From the NCBI RefSeq assembly GCF_017354945.1, contig NZ_CP071503.1:2666001-2730000 (forward strand): DNA of 64,000 bases. The letters run 5' to 3'. The position numbers and the translations under genes were made by a program. Origin of the DNA: Shewanella avicenniae (GTDB taxonomy: Bacteria; Pseudomonadota; Gammaproteobacteria; Enterobacterales; Shewanellaceae). Positions 1 to 11,056 of this stretch are shown here, one piece after another. The notes under the pieces are model-generated. The model was not told where the DNA came from, searched no databases, and was given only the letters and a program-made list of their open reading frames with translations. How positions within the stretch are numbered: the stretch's first letter is position 1; every line of letters starts with the position of its first letter.

Positions 1-903
1 GCCCGGACGCAAATGCTTCGCAAACGGAAAGGCAATTTTTAGTCGGTCAACGTCCGCCGCCGGTAACACCAGCAATAACTTCTTACCGTGCTCCCGCGCT
101 TGTAACAACTCGCTATTGGTCAGCATCGGCAAACGCTCTGCGTCTCGACGCATCAGTTCAGCAATGGGGTCAGGAATAGGCGCTAGGCTTACCACAGCGT
201 CAATACGCTGCATCAAAGGTAACGCTGCTAGTGGCAACAGTTCTGCGGGGCAATCTTCGCACACCAGTAACAACTCGCCATGGCTAATATCAGCCGCAAA
301 ACTCTGCTGATATTTTTGCAATGTGTGGCCATCAAAATGCTCGCCATTGGCGGCAAAAAATCGCTCCCAAAAGCGGCGGCGTTCAGCGCCCGAGCTAATA
401 CGCTGTTGCACTTCAGTGCGCTTTTCTGCAATAAAATCAAAAAGCGGCGCGAGACTGACGGGCAACATCGCTTCGAGTTTAGCACGAATATCTCGCGCAA
501 ATACTGGCGCAGCTCCGGCGGTGCTGATGGCGACGACTAAGCGGCCACGGTCGACAATCGATGGGGTAATGAAATCACAAGCGCTTGGTGTATCAACCAC
601 ATTCACCAACGCGCCCAGCGCTTTCGCTAGGCGTGCGAGTTCCAAGTTTAAGGTCTGATCCGCCGTGGCGATATACACCAGTTCACGTTGATGCAGATCT
701 GTCTCAGTAACGCGGCGCTGGGCTAAAGCGATTCGCCCAGCCTGCGCATAGGCGAGCACACCCGCACTCACCTCAGGCGCGATCACCTCAATGATCGCAT
801 CAGTACGGCACAATAAATCTAACTTGCGACAGGCAACGTCTCCGGCACCAATCACTAACACACGTAACTGCTGGGTATTGAGAAATAGCGGGAAATACTG
901 CAT
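1..903 (-). CDS. Siroheme synthase N-terminal type precorrin-2 dehydrogenase (partial)
   Basis: The gene runs off the left edge, and 301 residues are visible with no stop. The N-terminus reads MQYFPLFLNTQQLRVLVIGA and continues with a Rossmann nucleotide-binding motif (VIGAGDVA), as in the SirC/CysG N-terminal family. That family oxidises precorrin-2 to sirohydrochlorin with NAD and can chelate iron in siroheme synthesis. A further family signature is the stretch TPSIVDRGRLVVAISTAG. The ATG at 903 overlaps the stop of the upstream rhodanese gene by one base (TAATG), so the two are translationally coupled. Full CysG also carries a uroporphyrinogen methyltransferase domain; none is visible here, so this is probably a stand-alone SirC-type enzyme. 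Confidence 0.8.
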   Translation of the reverse strand, partial: MQYFPLFLNTQQLRVLVIGAGDVACRKLDLLCRTDAIIEVIAPEVSAGVLAYAQAGRIALAQRRVTETDLHQRELVYIATADQTLNLELARLAKALGALVNVVDTPSACDFITPSIVDRGRLVVAISTAGAAPVFARDIRAKLEAMLPVSLAPLFDFIAEKRTEVQQRISSGAERRRFWERFFAANGEHFDGHTLQKYQQSFAADISHGELLLVCEDCPAELLPLAALPLMQRIDAVVSLAPIPDPIAELMRRDAERLPMLTNSELLQAREHGKKLLLVLPAADVDRLKIAFPFAKHLRPG

Positions 904-1265
904 TAATCCGTCACCAAAGGTAACTGTTTTTCACACCAACCGCGATAACCACCTACTAACGAAAATACCTGGTTATATCCCATCAATTGGAGATTGTGGC
1001 AGCTCAATGCAGAACGGAATCCACCGCCGCAATACAACACTAGCGCTGCGTCTTTATCGGGGAAGCGTACCTCAATATCGCGCTCAATAATGCCGCGGCC
1101 GATATGAATCGCATTAGGCAGATGATCTAGTTGCCACTCATGGTCTTCGCGAACATCGATCAATGTCCACGCTTGCGGTTGTGCTAAGTAGTCTTCAGCA
1201 GAAATTTCAGTGATGTTTGGCAGAATGGCTTCCACCAAGGCAAGAAAGCCAGGGCTGTGATGCAT
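903..1265 (-). CDS. Single-domain rhodanese-like protein
   Basis: A 120-residue protein made of one rhodanese domain. The active-site loop is visible as CGGGFRS, with the catalytic cysteine first, and the upstream CH2A-type motif is seen as LIDVREDHEWQLDHLPNAIH. Such proteins carry sulfur as a cysteine persulfide; the acceptor cannot be told from sequence. The gene is one-base coupled to the siroheme synthase-type gene downstream, which suggests a shared transcript and perhaps a role in sulfur metabolism (inference). There is no signal peptide, so it should be cytoplasmic. Confidence 0.85.
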   Translation of the reverse strand: MHHSPGFLALVEAILPNITEISAEDYLAQPQAWTLIDVREDHEWQLDHLPNAIHIGRGIIERDIEVRFPDKDAALVLYCGGGFRSALSCHNLQLMGYNQVFSLVGGYRGWCEKQLPLVTD

Positions 1266-1286
1266 GAATGCTCCAAAGTCAAAGAA

Positions 1287-1616
1287 TTAGCCGTTATGAG
1301 ACTCACTGCGCTCGGCGCTGCATTGCCAACAGAGCTCAAAACTAGCATGGTTAAATTCATGACACTGTACACATTGCCACTGGGGTTGTTCAACATCTAA
1401 CGCAGCTAATGCCAGTTGTGCTTGTTCAGCTTGACCTGAAAACACCCATAACTGCACACTCTGCGCATCAACGGGCAGTTCACCAACGCCGCCCATTAAC
1501 GCTTCGCCCCGCAGTTCAACTTCGATGCCGCTCGCCTCCAACATGCCCTTCCACGTATGTGCTTGCAACAAATTGCCACTGGCAATCAACACTTTTCTCT
1601 GTTCCATGTACTGCAC
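1287..1616 (-). CDS. DUF2007-family protein with C-terminal zinc ribbon
   Basis: A 109-residue protein. The first 75 residues match the pattern of the DUF2007 putative signal-transducing domain (KVLIASGNLLQAHTWKGMLE, then GIEVELRGEALMGGVGELP). The C-terminus has two CxxC pairs (QCVQCHEF and LCWQCSAE) that probably bind one zinc ion. Function is unknown for the family. A second in-frame ATG four codons in (MEQRKV) is an alternative start. It lies 21 bases upstream of the rhodanese gene on the same strand and probably shares its transcript. Confidence 0.7.
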   Translation of the reverse strand: MQYMEQRKVLIASGNLLQAHTWKGMLEASGIEVELRGEALMGGVGELPVDAQSVQLWVFSGQAEQAQLALAALDVEQPQWQCVQCHEFNHASFELCWQCSAERSESHNG

Positions 1617-1787
1617 TACTCCAACCGTAACTGCTTGAATAAGCTCTCAGGAATCACGCTAGGTGACAACTCATGTGGTGTGTTGGCTCATGCTACAGCT
1701 AAAAAATGAACAGTGTCGAGGGATAGCCCACATATTGTTCACTTTTTATCAACAAAACATGATGGACTTTTGGCTAATACAGCAAAG

Positions 1788-1817
1788 ACAAAAGCCACCG
1801 CGAAGGGTGGCTTTTTA
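1788..1817 (-). terminator. Rho-independent terminator after secF
   Basis: A GC-rich hairpin (AAAGCCACC, six-base loop, GGTGGCTTT) lies just beyond the secF stop and is followed by T residues on the minus strand. The plus-strand side also has a T-tract, so it may work in both directions. Confidence 0.75.
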
Positions 1818-1833
1818 TATCAACTAACGAAGG

Positions 1834-2781
1834 TTAAGGCATGATGCTGGGTTGATCAGCGCCTTCTTTTTCAATTTGTACCGGCATCATATGTTCACGA
1901 TTTACCCCGAGGCGCAGTGCCAAGTAACTCGCAACATAAATTGATGAGTAAGTACCTACCACAATCCCCATCAGCAACGCGGTCGCAAAACCGTGGATCA
2001 TGGTGCCGCCTTTCAAAAAGAGTGCAACCACGGTAATCAAGGTCGTGCCCGTGGTAATAACGGTACGGCTCATTGTCTGCGTGATAGAGGCGTTAATCAC
2101 TTCTCTCGGATCAGCTTTACGCATCTTGAGGAAGTTTTCACGGATACGGTCATACACCACGATAGTATCGTTCAGTGAGTAACCAACCACAGTTAATACC
2201 CCGGCCAGAACTGTCAAATCGAACTCAAGTTGCAGTACGGAGAACAGCCCCAAGGTCACGATAACGTCGTGCGCCAACGCGGCTACTGCGCCCATTGACA
2301 GACGCCATTCAAAGCGGAACGCCACGTAGATCAAAATACAGAGCAGAGCGACAAATACCGCCATTCCGCCTTGCTCAGCAAGTTCTTGACCAACTTGCGG
2401 TCCAACAAACTCAACACTTTTTTGAACTACGTCAGCATCTTGCTTCTGTGCCGCAATCATCACCAATTTCACTTGGTCATCACTTTTGGCACCCGCTTCG
2501 GTTTGCAAACGCACCACCACATCACGGCTTGAACCAAAGTTCTGTACTACAGCACTTTCTGTTGGGCCCTCTGCGAGTATGTCACGCAGCGAGTTCAGAT
2601 CGGCAGGCTTACTGAAGTTGAGGACTACAGAAGTACCACCAGTGAAATCAAGGCCCCAGTTAATCCCTTTAGTACCCAGCGACACCAGCGATGCAAGCAC
2701 CAGAATCATCGACATGATACTGATAGGTACAGCGTGACGCAGGAAGTTAACTGAATCTTTAAAATTTAAAATCTGTAACAT
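1834..2781 (-). CDS. secF: Protein translocase subunit SecF
   Basis: A 315-residue inner-membrane protein that works with SecD to drive the late steps of Sec-dependent protein export using the proton gradient. One membrane segment near residues 18-37 is followed by the family motif GLDFTGGTSVVL, a periplasmic P4-type region, and five C-terminal membrane segments containing VGYSLNDTIVVYDRIRENF, the conserved helix 4 region. Length is normal for the family. It lies 14 bases after secD in the conserved queA-tgt-yajC-secD-secF operon order and is the last gene before a terminator. Confidence 0.97.
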   Translation of the reverse strand: MLQILNFKDSVNFLRHAVPISIMSMILVLASLVSLGTKGINWGLDFTGGTSVVLNFSKPADLNSLRDILAEGPTESAVVQNFGSSRDVVVRLQTEAGAKSDDQVKLVMIAAQKQDADVVQKSVEFVGPQVGQELAEQGGMAVFVALLCILIYVAFRFEWRLSMGAVAALAHDVIVTLGLFSVLQLEFDLTVLAGVLTVVGYSLNDTIVVYDRIRENFLKMRKADPREVINASITQTMSRTVITTGTTLITVVALFLKGGTMIHGFATALLMGIVVGTYSSIYVASYLALRLGVNREHMMPVQIEKEGADQPSIMP

Positions 2782-2795
2782 CGTCGGTAGTCCCC

Positions 2796-4649
2796 TTAAA
2801 TCGACAACTTCTTAAGACGCTTACCGCCCCACAGCGCGTTAACGACCGAACGAGTACCCACAATCGCTGTAAACATTGAGGTCAGGATACCGATCATCAG
2901 TGTCACCGCGAAGCCTTTAATCGCACCGGTACCCACTGCAAACAAAATCAGCGCTGTAATAAAGGTGGTGATGTTGGCATCAGCGATGGTTGAAAATGCG
3001 TTGGCGTAACCTTCGTGGATTGCTTGTTGAATAGAACGTCCGGCACGTAACTCTTCACGAATACGTTCGTAAATCAGTACGTTACCATCCACAGCCATAC
3101 CAACAGTCAGCACCATACCGGCAATACCAGGCAAAGTCAGTACTGCACCGGGGATCATCGACATCACGCCAACAACCATGATCAAGTTAAATGACAGCGC
3201 TAAGTTTGCGATGAAACCGAAAGCTCGGTAGTAAATCATCATAAACAGCAGCACAACCGCCATACCCCAGATCATCGCCTGCAAGCCATTTTCAATGTTT
3301 TCAGCACCGAGGCTAGGACCAATCGTTCGTTCTTCGACAATCGATACCGGCGCAATCAAGGCACCAGCACGCAGCAACAAGGCTAAGTTTTGCGATTCAG
3401 CATGTGTCAACCCAGTAATCACGAAGTTACGTCCCAGACGCGCCTGAATGGTCGCAACTGAAATCACTTCTTCGACTTTGGTCATTTTGACCGTGCCATC
3501 TGGATTACGCAGACCACTGTCTTTGTACTCAATGTACAAGGTCGCCATCGGTTTACCGATGTTGTCTTTGGTCACGTTAGAGAAGATGGTACCGCCTTTC
3601 GCATCTAGGTTGATGCTCACTTGCGGACGACTGTATTGGTCAAATGATGGCTGTGCGCCCGTGATATGGTCACCGGTCAGCATAACTTCTTTCTGCAGAA
3701 TCACCTCGCCGCCTTCACGACGTTTGAAGATCTCAGAGGTTGCCGGCAAACGACCCGCTAAAGCATTTTGCAGATCTGTCTTCTGGTCGACCATATGGAA
3801 CTCGATTGACGCAGTCGCACCCAAAATTTCTTTGGCGCGAGCGGTATCTTGAACACCTGGCAACTCAACGATAATCCGCTCTGCACCTTGGCGTTGTACC
3901 ACAGGCTCAGCAACACCCAGCTCGTTTACACGGTTACGAATAGTGGTGATGTTTTGTGTCAAAGCGTCTTCTTTGATCTGCTTCAGATAAGGCTCGCTCA
4001 TGGTGGCAAGCAGCTTGTAGTTTTCGCCTTCTGAGGCATCCGCGAAGACCATTTCGTTGTTTGAGCGGGTTTTCAAAAACGCTTCAGCTTGCGCCACACT
4101 TTCTGCATCACGAAACGCAATTTCGATACCCTTTGGTGTCACTTTCACACCGGAGTAACGAATGCGCTCTTCACGCAGTTGTGAACGGAAATCCGCAATT
4201 TTTGCTTCTTCCATCTTGCGAATCGCTTCGCTCATATCAACTTCCATTAGGAAGTGAACGCCGCCACGCAAGTCCAAACCGAGCTTCATCGGTGCACCAC
4301 CGACATTTTCCAACCATTGAGGCACGGCTGGCGCTAAGTTCAGCGCTACAGAAAAACCATCACCCAAGGTTTGCGCGATAGCTTCTTTAGCAAGCAATTG
4401 ATCTTCACTGCTGGTCACACGCACCAACAACTGACCATTTTCAAGTTCTGAACGCTTAACTTGAATGCCTTTCGCTGCCAATAGATCTGTGACTTGTCGC
4501 TGAGTAGTTTCAGTCACAGTAGCACCACGAGTGCCAACAACCTGTACTGCGTTATCCTCACCGAAGAGGTTAGGCAGGGCATAGAAAGTCCCGATGGCGA
4601 GGAACACAATCACCATCAGGTTTTTCCACATTGGATATTTATTTAACAC
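2796..4649 (-). CDS. secD: Protein translocase subunit SecD
   Basis: A 617-residue inner-membrane subunit of the SecDF-YajC complex. The first membrane segment is at about residues 9-27. The conserved motif [16 protein letters not shown] follows at about 125-140, then a large periplasmic domain and a C-terminal bundle of five membrane helices with [16 protein letters not shown]. Length and domain order match the E. coli protein (615 residues). The gene sits between yajC and secF with short gaps, so it is part of one operon. Nothing unusual was seen. Confidence 0.97.
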   Translation of the reverse strand: MLNKYPMWKNLMVIVFLAIGTFYALPNLFGEDNAVQVVGTRGATVTETTQRQVTDLLAAKGIQVKRSELENGQLLVRVTSSEDQLLAKEAIAQTLGDGFSVALNLAPAVPQWLENVGGAPMKLGLDLRGGVHFLMEVDMSEAIRKMEEAKIADFRSQLREERIRYSGVKVTPKGIEIAFRDAESVAQAEAFLKTRSNNEMVFADASEGENYKLLATMSEPYLKQIKEDALTQNITTIRNRVNELGVAEPVVQRQGAERIIVELPGVQDTARAKEILGATASIEFHMVDQKTDLQNALAGRLPATSEIFKRREGGEVILQKEVMLTGDHITGAQPSFDQYSRPQVSINLDAKGGTIFSNVTKDNIGKPMATLYIEYKDSGLRNPDGTVKMTKVEEVISVATIQARLGRNFVITGLTHAESQNLALLLRAGALIAPVSIVEERTIGPSLGAENIENGLQAMIWGMAVVLLFMMIYYRAFGFIANLALSFNLIMVVGVMSMIPGAVLTLPGIAGMVLTVGMAVDGNVLIYERIREELRAGRSIQQAIHEGYANAFSTIADANITTFITALILFAVGTGAIKGFAVTLMIGILTSMFTAIVGTRSVVNALWGGKRLKKLSI

Positions 4650-4666
4650 GCCTTAGCCCCCTTGGC

Positions 4667-4999
4667 TTACAGCGACTGAATAGAGCCTTTTGGCAATACC
4701 GCCGCAATATAATCTTTCTTGATAGTGATCTGAGTATCTTCGTTCAGACTGATCAGCACGTAGTCGTTGTCATCTGCAATTTTGGCGATTTTGCCAACCA
4801 GACCACCGTTAGTGAGGATCTCATCGCCTTTTGACAAAGCAGACATCAAATTTTTGTGCTCTTTCACCCGCTTAGACTGTGGGCGGAAAATCATGAAATA
4901 GAACACTAACCCCATCAGGATCAGCATAATCATCAATTGGAAAGTACCACCTTCTTGTGGTGCGCCAGGAGCGCTTGCGTAGGCATTTGCGATAAACAT
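4667..4999 (-). CDS. yajC: Preprotein translocase subunit YajC
   Basis: A 110-residue single-span membrane protein that associates with SecDF. The membrane segment LMIMLILMGLVFYFMIFRPQ is followed by the family signature SKRVKEHKNLMSALSKGDEI and a small soluble domain. It lies between tgt and secD, 17 bases upstream of secD, the standard arrangement in gammaproteobacteria. Its precise role in export is not settled for the family. Confidence 0.95.
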   Translation of the reverse strand: MFIANAYASAPGAPQEGGTFQLMIMLILMGLVFYFMIFRPQSKRVKEHKNLMSALSKGDEILTNGGLVGKIAKIADDNDYVLISLNEDTQITIKKDYIAAVLPKGSIQSL

Positions 5000-5026
5000 A
5001 CTTTTTCTCTTCTTATATCAGTGGAT

Positions 5027-6154
<1,128 letters not shown>

Positions 6155-6208
6155 TTACCTCGTCAGAGAAACAGTCTGACTTGTTGTGGGGACGTATCCC
6201 ATCAGATT

Positions 6209-6231
6209 CAAGGGGAGCGTCTCGCTCCCCC
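6209..6231 (-). other. Intergenic hairpin between queA and tgt
   Basis: Stem GGGGAGCG with a three-base loop and the matching CGCTCCCC, in the gap between queA and tgt. There is no clear T-tract, so it is more likely a weak attenuator or RNA-processing signal than a full terminator. Confidence 0.5.
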
Positions 6232-6272
6232 ACATTAATTCATCAAATAATGTGATTCGAATTGTACTTTGC

Positions 6273-7319
6273 TTAGTCGTTGGCTGTCGTTTTACGGGTC
6301 ACAAACATCGCATCGCCATAACTAAAGAAACGATACTGCTGCTCGACGGCATGCTGATAAGCATGGATAACATGCTCATAGCCCGCAAACGCTGAGACCA
6401 ACATAATCAAGGTGGATTCAGGCAAGTGGAAGTTAGTGACCATTGCATCGATCACTTTCCACTGATAACCGGGGAAGATAAAAATATCGGTGTCACCGCA
6501 AAATGGCTTCAGTACGCCATCGTTAAAGGTGGCCGCACTTTCAAGTGAGCGTACGGAGGTGGTGCCCACGGCAATAACGCGCTTACCCGCCGCTTTAGTC
6601 ACTTGAATCGCGTCAACCACTTCAGCAGGCACATTAGCCCATTCAGAATGCATGTGATGATTGTGCACATCATCAACCCGCACTGGTTGGAACGTGCCAG
6701 CGCCAACATGCAGCGTTACAAATGCGGTTTGCACGCCTTTGGCTGCCAATGCCGCTAAAATGGCGTCATCAAAATGCAGTCCCGCGGTTGGCGCGGCGAC
6801 CGCACCGGGATTTTTGTTGTAAACGGTTTGATAGCGCTCTTTGTCTGCGTCGTCATCTGGACGATCAATATAAGGAGGCAGTGGCATATGCCCCACGGCA
6901 TCCAGCATCTCAAGAATGGTGCAATCAGCTTGCAGCTCAAGCTCAAACAGCGCGTCATGACGTGCCACCATCGTGAGGTGATAACCCCCATCAACAATGA
7001 TTTCACTGCCTTCTTTCGGTGATTTTGAGCTGCGAACGTGGGCTAACATGCACTTATCGTCCAACATGCGCTCAAGCAAAATTTCCAGCTTGCCGCCAGA
7101 GGCTTTCTGCCCAAATAGACGTGCTGGCACAACCCGCGTGTTATTGAACACCATCAGGTCGCCTTCATTGACTAACGCTAGAATATCTTTGAACTGTTTG
7201 TCCTGCAGCGCACCGCTGTTTCCATCTAGGGTCAATAATCTAGACGCGCTGCGTTCAGGCGTAGGAAATTTCGCGATCAACTCTTCCGGAAGATCGAACG
7301 CAAAATCTGCAACTCGCAT
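6273..7319 (-). CDS. queA: S-adenosylmethionine:tRNA ribosyltransferase-isomerase
   Basis: A 348-residue cytoplasmic enzyme that transfers and isomerises the ribosyl group of SAM onto preQ1 in tRNA, giving epoxyqueuosine. The family start [19 protein letters not shown] and the internal motifs [18 protein letters not shown] and [14 protein letters not shown] are all present. Length is close to the usual 350. It is the first gene of the queA-tgt-yajC-secDF cluster. Confidence 0.97.
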   Translation of the reverse strand: MRVADFAFDLPEELIAKFPTPERSASRLLTLDGNSGALQDKQFKDILALVNEGDLMVFNNTRVVPARLFGQKASGGKLEILLERMLDDKCMLAHVRSSKSPKEGSEIIVDGGYHLTMVARHDALFELELQADCTILEMLDAVGHMPLPPYIDRPDDDADKERYQTVYNKNPGAVAAPTAGLHFDDAILAALAAKGVQTAFVTLHVGAGTFQPVRVDDVHNHHMHSEWANVPAEVVDAIQVTKAAGKRVIAVGTTSVRSLESAATFNDGVLKPFCGDTDIFIFPGYQWKVIDAMVTNFHLPESTLIMLVSAFAGYEHVIHAYQHAVEQQYRFFSYGDAMFVTRKTTAND

Positions 7320-7377
7320 GGGAATGCCTCAGAATAGCTTAAAACGGCGGCTAGTCTATGGGCTTGGGAGGGGAAGA

Positions 7378-7536
7378 TCAAGAATCCTTCAATTCTCGCT
7401 CAGAAATCTCATCTTCTGAGGACGCATCCTTATTCGGTCGATAACTATCAATCTGCTCAAAAGGGATATCTATCGGGACGCGACGCCTCACCTGTCGTGG
7501 AGGCTTTCCCAGCAGTTTTTCAATCCAATTCCACAT
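7378..7536 (-). CDS. Small hypothetical protein
   Basis: A predicted 52-residue protein beginning MWNWIEKLLGKPPRQVRRR. I chose the ATG at 7536 because AAGGA lies about nine bases upstream; a longer reading to 7599 adds residues without a good ribosome site. The sequence is charged, with an acidic C-terminus (SSEDEISERELKDS) and no membrane segment. It sits alone between queA and the divergent acpH. I do not recognise a family. Confidence 0.45.
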   Translation of the reverse strand: MWNWIEKLLGKPPRQVRRRVPIDIPFEQIDSYRPNKDASSEDEISERELKDS

Positions 7537-7671
7537 CTTCCATGATCCTTTATGAAGCATAATCTGGCACGAAATAACCAGTCTAGTAGAGAAAAACACC
7601 TCTGTCTGTGATATTTTTCAAATCACGGTGGCACATATTAGCCACATTCAGTTTTGTGGCAAGTATAAAAT

Positions 7672-8271
7672 ATGAACTTTTTAGCGCACCTTCATCTGGC
7701 AGACATCAGTAACACTTCGTTAGCCGGTAATATCGCTGGCGACTTTTGTCGCGGTAACATCGCCCATCATCCGCAACACCTTCGTCAAGGTATCTGGCTT
7801 CATCGAAAAATCGACACACTGACCGATAATGACGAAAGTGTGAAAATGCTCAGAGCACAATTTCCAACGCCGCTCAGACGGGTGGCGCCAATTCTGGTCG
7901 ACCTAGCCTTTGATCATATGCTGGCACGTTACTGGGACGAGTATCACCATCAACCGCTCAAACAATTTAGCCAGAGGTGTTATCAACACCTAGAAGCAAC
8001 GGACGAGTTGCCTAATACCCTGCAAACGCTGTTGCCCAAAATGCGTCATGGTGATTGGTTATCCAGCTATGCTAACAAGCTGGGATTTCATCAGGCGGTC
8101 GAAGGTGTGAGTACTCGGCTATCCAAGCCCGAACTCTTTACTGGCGCTACCAAGGCATTAACCAAGCTTGATGTCGATGTGGAAATTGCATTTCGCACTT
8201 TTTATCCGCAATTGATGGCCTATTGCCGCCGTTGGAGCCGCGAAACGCCGCCAGAATATCTGCTCGATTAG
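7672..8271 (+). CDS. acpH: Acyl carrier protein phosphodiesterase
   Basis: A 199-residue enzyme that removes the 4'-phosphopantetheine arm from holo-ACP. The family N-terminus MNFLAHLHLADISNTSLAGN and the metal-binding pattern GDFCRG followed by HRKIDTLTD are visible. Length is normal (E. coli 193). It stands alone, divergent from the small gene to its left. The upstream 70 bases are AT-rich and likely carry its promoter. Confidence 0.92.
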   Translation: MNFLAHLHLADISNTSLAGNIAGDFCRGNIAHHPQHLRQGIWLHRKIDTLTDNDESVKMLRAQFPTPLRRVAPILVDLAFDHMLARYWDEYHHQPLKQFSQRCYQHLEATDELPNTLQTLLPKMRHGDWLSSYANKLGFHQAVEGVSTRLSKPELFTGATKALTKLDVDVEIAFRTFYPQLMAYCRRWSRETPPEYLLD

Positions 8272-8334
8272 TGTAGATGTTTGGTCTCCTGCAGCGCTTT
8301 TGTATACAATACGCCGCGAACTGCGGGAGACGAC

Positions 8335-8988
8335 ATGCAAATCTTTGAATACCATCCACCCAAATTGCCTTGGCTAGATATTCGTTATATTGATCGCGAC
8401 GTTATCGTAATCAATAAACCCTCTGGTCTGCTATCTAACCCAGGTCGTGCCGAAGTCACTCATGACTGCGCCCTCACCCGCTTACAGCAACTGTATCCTG
8501 AGACCATTCTGGTACATCGATTGGACTGCGCCACCTCGGGCATTATGGTGTTCGCACGCAGTAAAAAAGCCGAATCGCACTTAAAGAAGCAGTTTCAAGA
8601 ACGCCACAACGATAAGCTGTATATTGCGGAAGTTGATGGGCATGTGCAGCAAGACCAAGGCACGATTGATTTGCCGTTAGCGCCGGATCGCGACAATCCT
8701 CCTCTGCAAAAAGTAGATGTCGCTGGCAAAAAAGCGATTACCCACTTTAGCGTATTAGAACGTCGCGCAGATTCAACAATTGTGTCGTTGCAGCCAGAAA
8801 CTGGCCGTACCCACCAATTACGGGTGCATATGTTGGCGCTTGGGCATGTGATTTTAGGTGATGACTTTTACGGAGATGAACGGATACTGCATGCGAGGCC
8901 ACGTTTGTGTTTGCACGCCGCAAGCTTGATGTTTAGTCACCCATGGTCAGCTAAAGAGATGCATTTTGTCAGCATGGCAGGGTTTTAA
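8335..8988 (+). CDS. rluA: RluA-family pseudouridine synthase
   Basis: A 217-residue protein resembling E. coli RluA, which makes pseudouridine at 23S rRNA 746 and tRNA position 32. The catalytic-aspartate motif HRLDCATSGIMVFAR and the C-terminal TGRTHQLRVHMLALGH are clear. I chose the ATG at 8335 because GGGAG lies upstream and because the N-terminus MQIFEYHPPKLPWLDI aligns with RluA; a longer TTG reading from 8281 is unlikely. There is no S4 domain, as expected for RluA. Confidence 0.9.
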   Translation: MQIFEYHPPKLPWLDIRYIDRDVIVINKPSGLLSNPGRAEVTHDCALTRLQQLYPETILVHRLDCATSGIMVFARSKKAESHLKKQFQERHNDKLYIAEVDGHVQQDQGTIDLPLAPDRDNPPLQKVDVAGKKAITHFSVLERRADSTIVSLQPETGRTHQLRVHMLALGHVILGDDFYGDERILHARPRLCLHAASLMFSHPWSAKEMHFVSMAGF

Positions 8989-9030
8989 GTCTTTACCATG
9001 CTGCACGCTATTCTTGATTAAGTTGTGCAA

Positions 9031-9426
9031 TTAAACGCCGGTTGGCTGCGCCGTATAAAAGCAGCCATCATCGCGACAGAACACTAAGGCGCCGTTGGCT
9101 TTAAGCACAAAAAACTCACCAAAGAAATTACCGCCTTTTTCCTCTAGGCGCACACCCTCACCAGTTTCTTTGGCCTGCATTTCATCACAACTGTGGCTAC
9201 CGTCATTAAACCAAGTTTCCATAATCCATTTACCTGCTTCACGGTAAATGACAATTTCATCATCTAGGTTTGGACGTTTATCTCGCCACTTGCCAACAAG
9301 TTCACCGTGCTCATGTTGACGACGTACTAATTTTCGACGTTTTTCAGCCGCAGAAATACCCGATAATTTGCAGCATCCTTGTAATTGCAGTGGCAGGTTT
9401 TCCTGAATATCCAGCAACAACCCCAT
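9031..9426 (-). CDS. Conserved hypothetical protein
   Basis: A 131-residue soluble protein of unknown function. It has several cysteines (GCCKLSG, HSCDEM, CRDDGCFY), a basic middle segment and no signal peptide. It lies between rluA and tilS on the minus strand. The roughly 210 bases upstream (9427-9640) are AT-rich and hold no gene that I can see; they should contain its promoter and the end of the tilS transcript. I do not recognise a family. Confidence 0.6.
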   Translation of the reverse strand: MGLLLDIQENLPLQLQGCCKLSGISAAEKRRKLVRRQHEHGELVGKWRDKRPNLDDEIVIYREAGKWIMETWFNDGSHSCDEMQAKETGEGVRLEEKGGNFFGEFFVLKANGALVFCRDDGCFYTAQPTGV

Positions 9427-9640
9427 AATACTTTTGCCCCCAATCGCAAAAAGTAAACAGCCAGTAAAAATTAAAACATTTCATTTACACAACAATCACT
9501 TATTAGCAGTTGATTGTATGGTGACAAGTGTAATAAACAATCAATGAAAAAACGAGACTTAGATCACTGCAGGGAATTTACTTTAGTTACTTATGTAGCA
9601 AGATCATGTTTGTGGCAAAAGCGTGAGTTGGCTTAAAAAC

Positions 9641-11056
9641 TCAGCAACCGGCGCAACAAAGAGTTAGTTGGATGCCGGCTTCATCTGGGTGAGCAAGATA
9701 CGATTTTTCAATGAATACGCCGACAGCAGTAATCAGCTCTCCGTCCACATATAACAACGGGATTTGCGACCGACGCCATACCGGGACTTTGGCTTCTTGC
9801 CATACTTTTTTCAGTTCGCGGCCTTGCTGGCGCCAATGGGGATGACATCGGGTACTGCCGCTTATGGCATAGCGTATTTCCACATCACCTTGCAGACTAT
9901 CTAGCGCAATACGTGCGCCAGAATGGGTGAGCGCACTCCTCATCGCCTGCCACGGTTTTGCGAGTGGCAACACTAACTGACCTTGTAGCAAGTCATGCAG
10001 CTGCGCCGATGTGAGCTGTAATGGTGTAGGTTCACGGTCAAAAGCCACTGGTTCAACATAGAGAGCGCCATTAAAACGCCGATAAACGACATTGGCAAAG
10101 TTAAGCGCCACCGTTGCATCGCTCTCGGCACACAATAGTTGTTGTAATAGTTGCTCAAGTTGCACTTGTGATGGGGGCGCAAGCTTACGTAACTGACAAA
10201 ATTGGCGTACAAGCTGGCGCTGCCACGCTGCATTCATTTGCGCCAGCGGTGCTACTAACAAGGTCGCTTGCTCAGTGATAGCGCAGTGTCCAAGCAGTGG
10301 CTTGAGTTTTTCTGCCGCCACTTCTTCAAGCAATGCCTGTTGCTCAGCACATAACTGTGCGCTTCTTGCGGCAGTTTCTGCAATTGCAGGCCAACGTTGC
10401 TTCAATTCAGGGATGATGGCTTGTCTTAAAAAATTGCGGTCGTAACGAGTGTCGAAATTACTGTCATCAGTAACGAAATCTAACGCCAGTTCGTCAACGG
10501 CTTGCTCGATATCCGCCCGACTAATATGCAACATGGGGCGCAGTTGCCAATAATCATCGGCCAAGGTCTGAATCGCGCCCATTGCCGCAAGCCCTTTGGG
10601 GCCTTGACCACGTTTAAGTGCGAGTAATAGGGTTTCGAGCTGATCGTCTTGATGATGTGCCGTTAATAACACATCACCGCGGTTCATCAAGGCTTTAAGT
10701 GCCTGATAGCGCTGACTCCGTGCTTCAGCTTCAATACTCACCCCGGCGCGGGTGTCGACTTTGACATAACAGGTTTTGCTGTCGAGTTGGTATTCATGCG
10801 CAAGATTGCTGCACAATGCTGCCCACTGTTCAGCATATGGATTGAGCCCATGATGCACATGTACTAAATGTACTCGATGGCGTAATTCCGGTTGTTGGCG
10901 TACCAACAATGACAAAGCATAGGCCAGCAATGCCGAATCCATTCCGCCGCTAAACCCCAACCAAAGATGACGCTCCTCAGCTGGCGCCGTCGCAGGTAAC
11001 TGCAACAGCAGGCTCGTCAGTTCATTGATGATGCTGTCGGTCAGGGCACGATTCAT
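9641..11056 (-). CDS. tilS: tRNA(Ile)-lysidine synthase
   Basis: A 471-residue enzyme that converts cytidine-34 of a tRNA-Ile to lysidine using ATP, so that it reads AUA codons. The PP-loop ATP-binding motif [15 protein letters not shown] is at about residues 29-43, the motif [19 protein letters not shown] follows, and the TilS C-terminal domain ends the protein. The ATG at 11056 overlaps the dnaE stop by four bases (ATGA), so tilS is translationally coupled to dnaE. In E. coli and many relatives accA lies between these genes; it is absent here. Confidence 0.95.
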   Translation of the reverse strand: MNRALTDSIINELTSLLLQLPATAPAEERHLWLGFSGGMDSALLAYALSLLVRQQPELRHRVHLVHVHHGLNPYAEQWAALCSNLAHEYQLDSKTCYVKVDTRAGVSIEAEARSQRYQALKALMNRGDVLLTAHHQDDQLETLLLALKRGQGPKGLAAMGAIQTLADDYWQLRPMLHISRADIEQAVDELALDFVTDDSNFDTRYDRNFLRQAIIPELKQRWPAIAETAARSAQLCAEQQALLEEVAAEKLKPLLGHCAITEQATLLVAPLAQMNAAWQRQLVRQFCQLRKLAPPSQVQLEQLLQQLLCAESDATVALNFANVVYRRFNGALYVEPVAFDREPTPLQLTSAQLHDLLQGQLVLPLAKPWQAMRSALTHSGARIALDSLQGDVEIRYAISGSTRCHPHWRQQGRELKKVWQEAKVPVWRRSQIPLLYVDGELITAVGVFIEKSYLAHPDEAGIQLTLCCAGC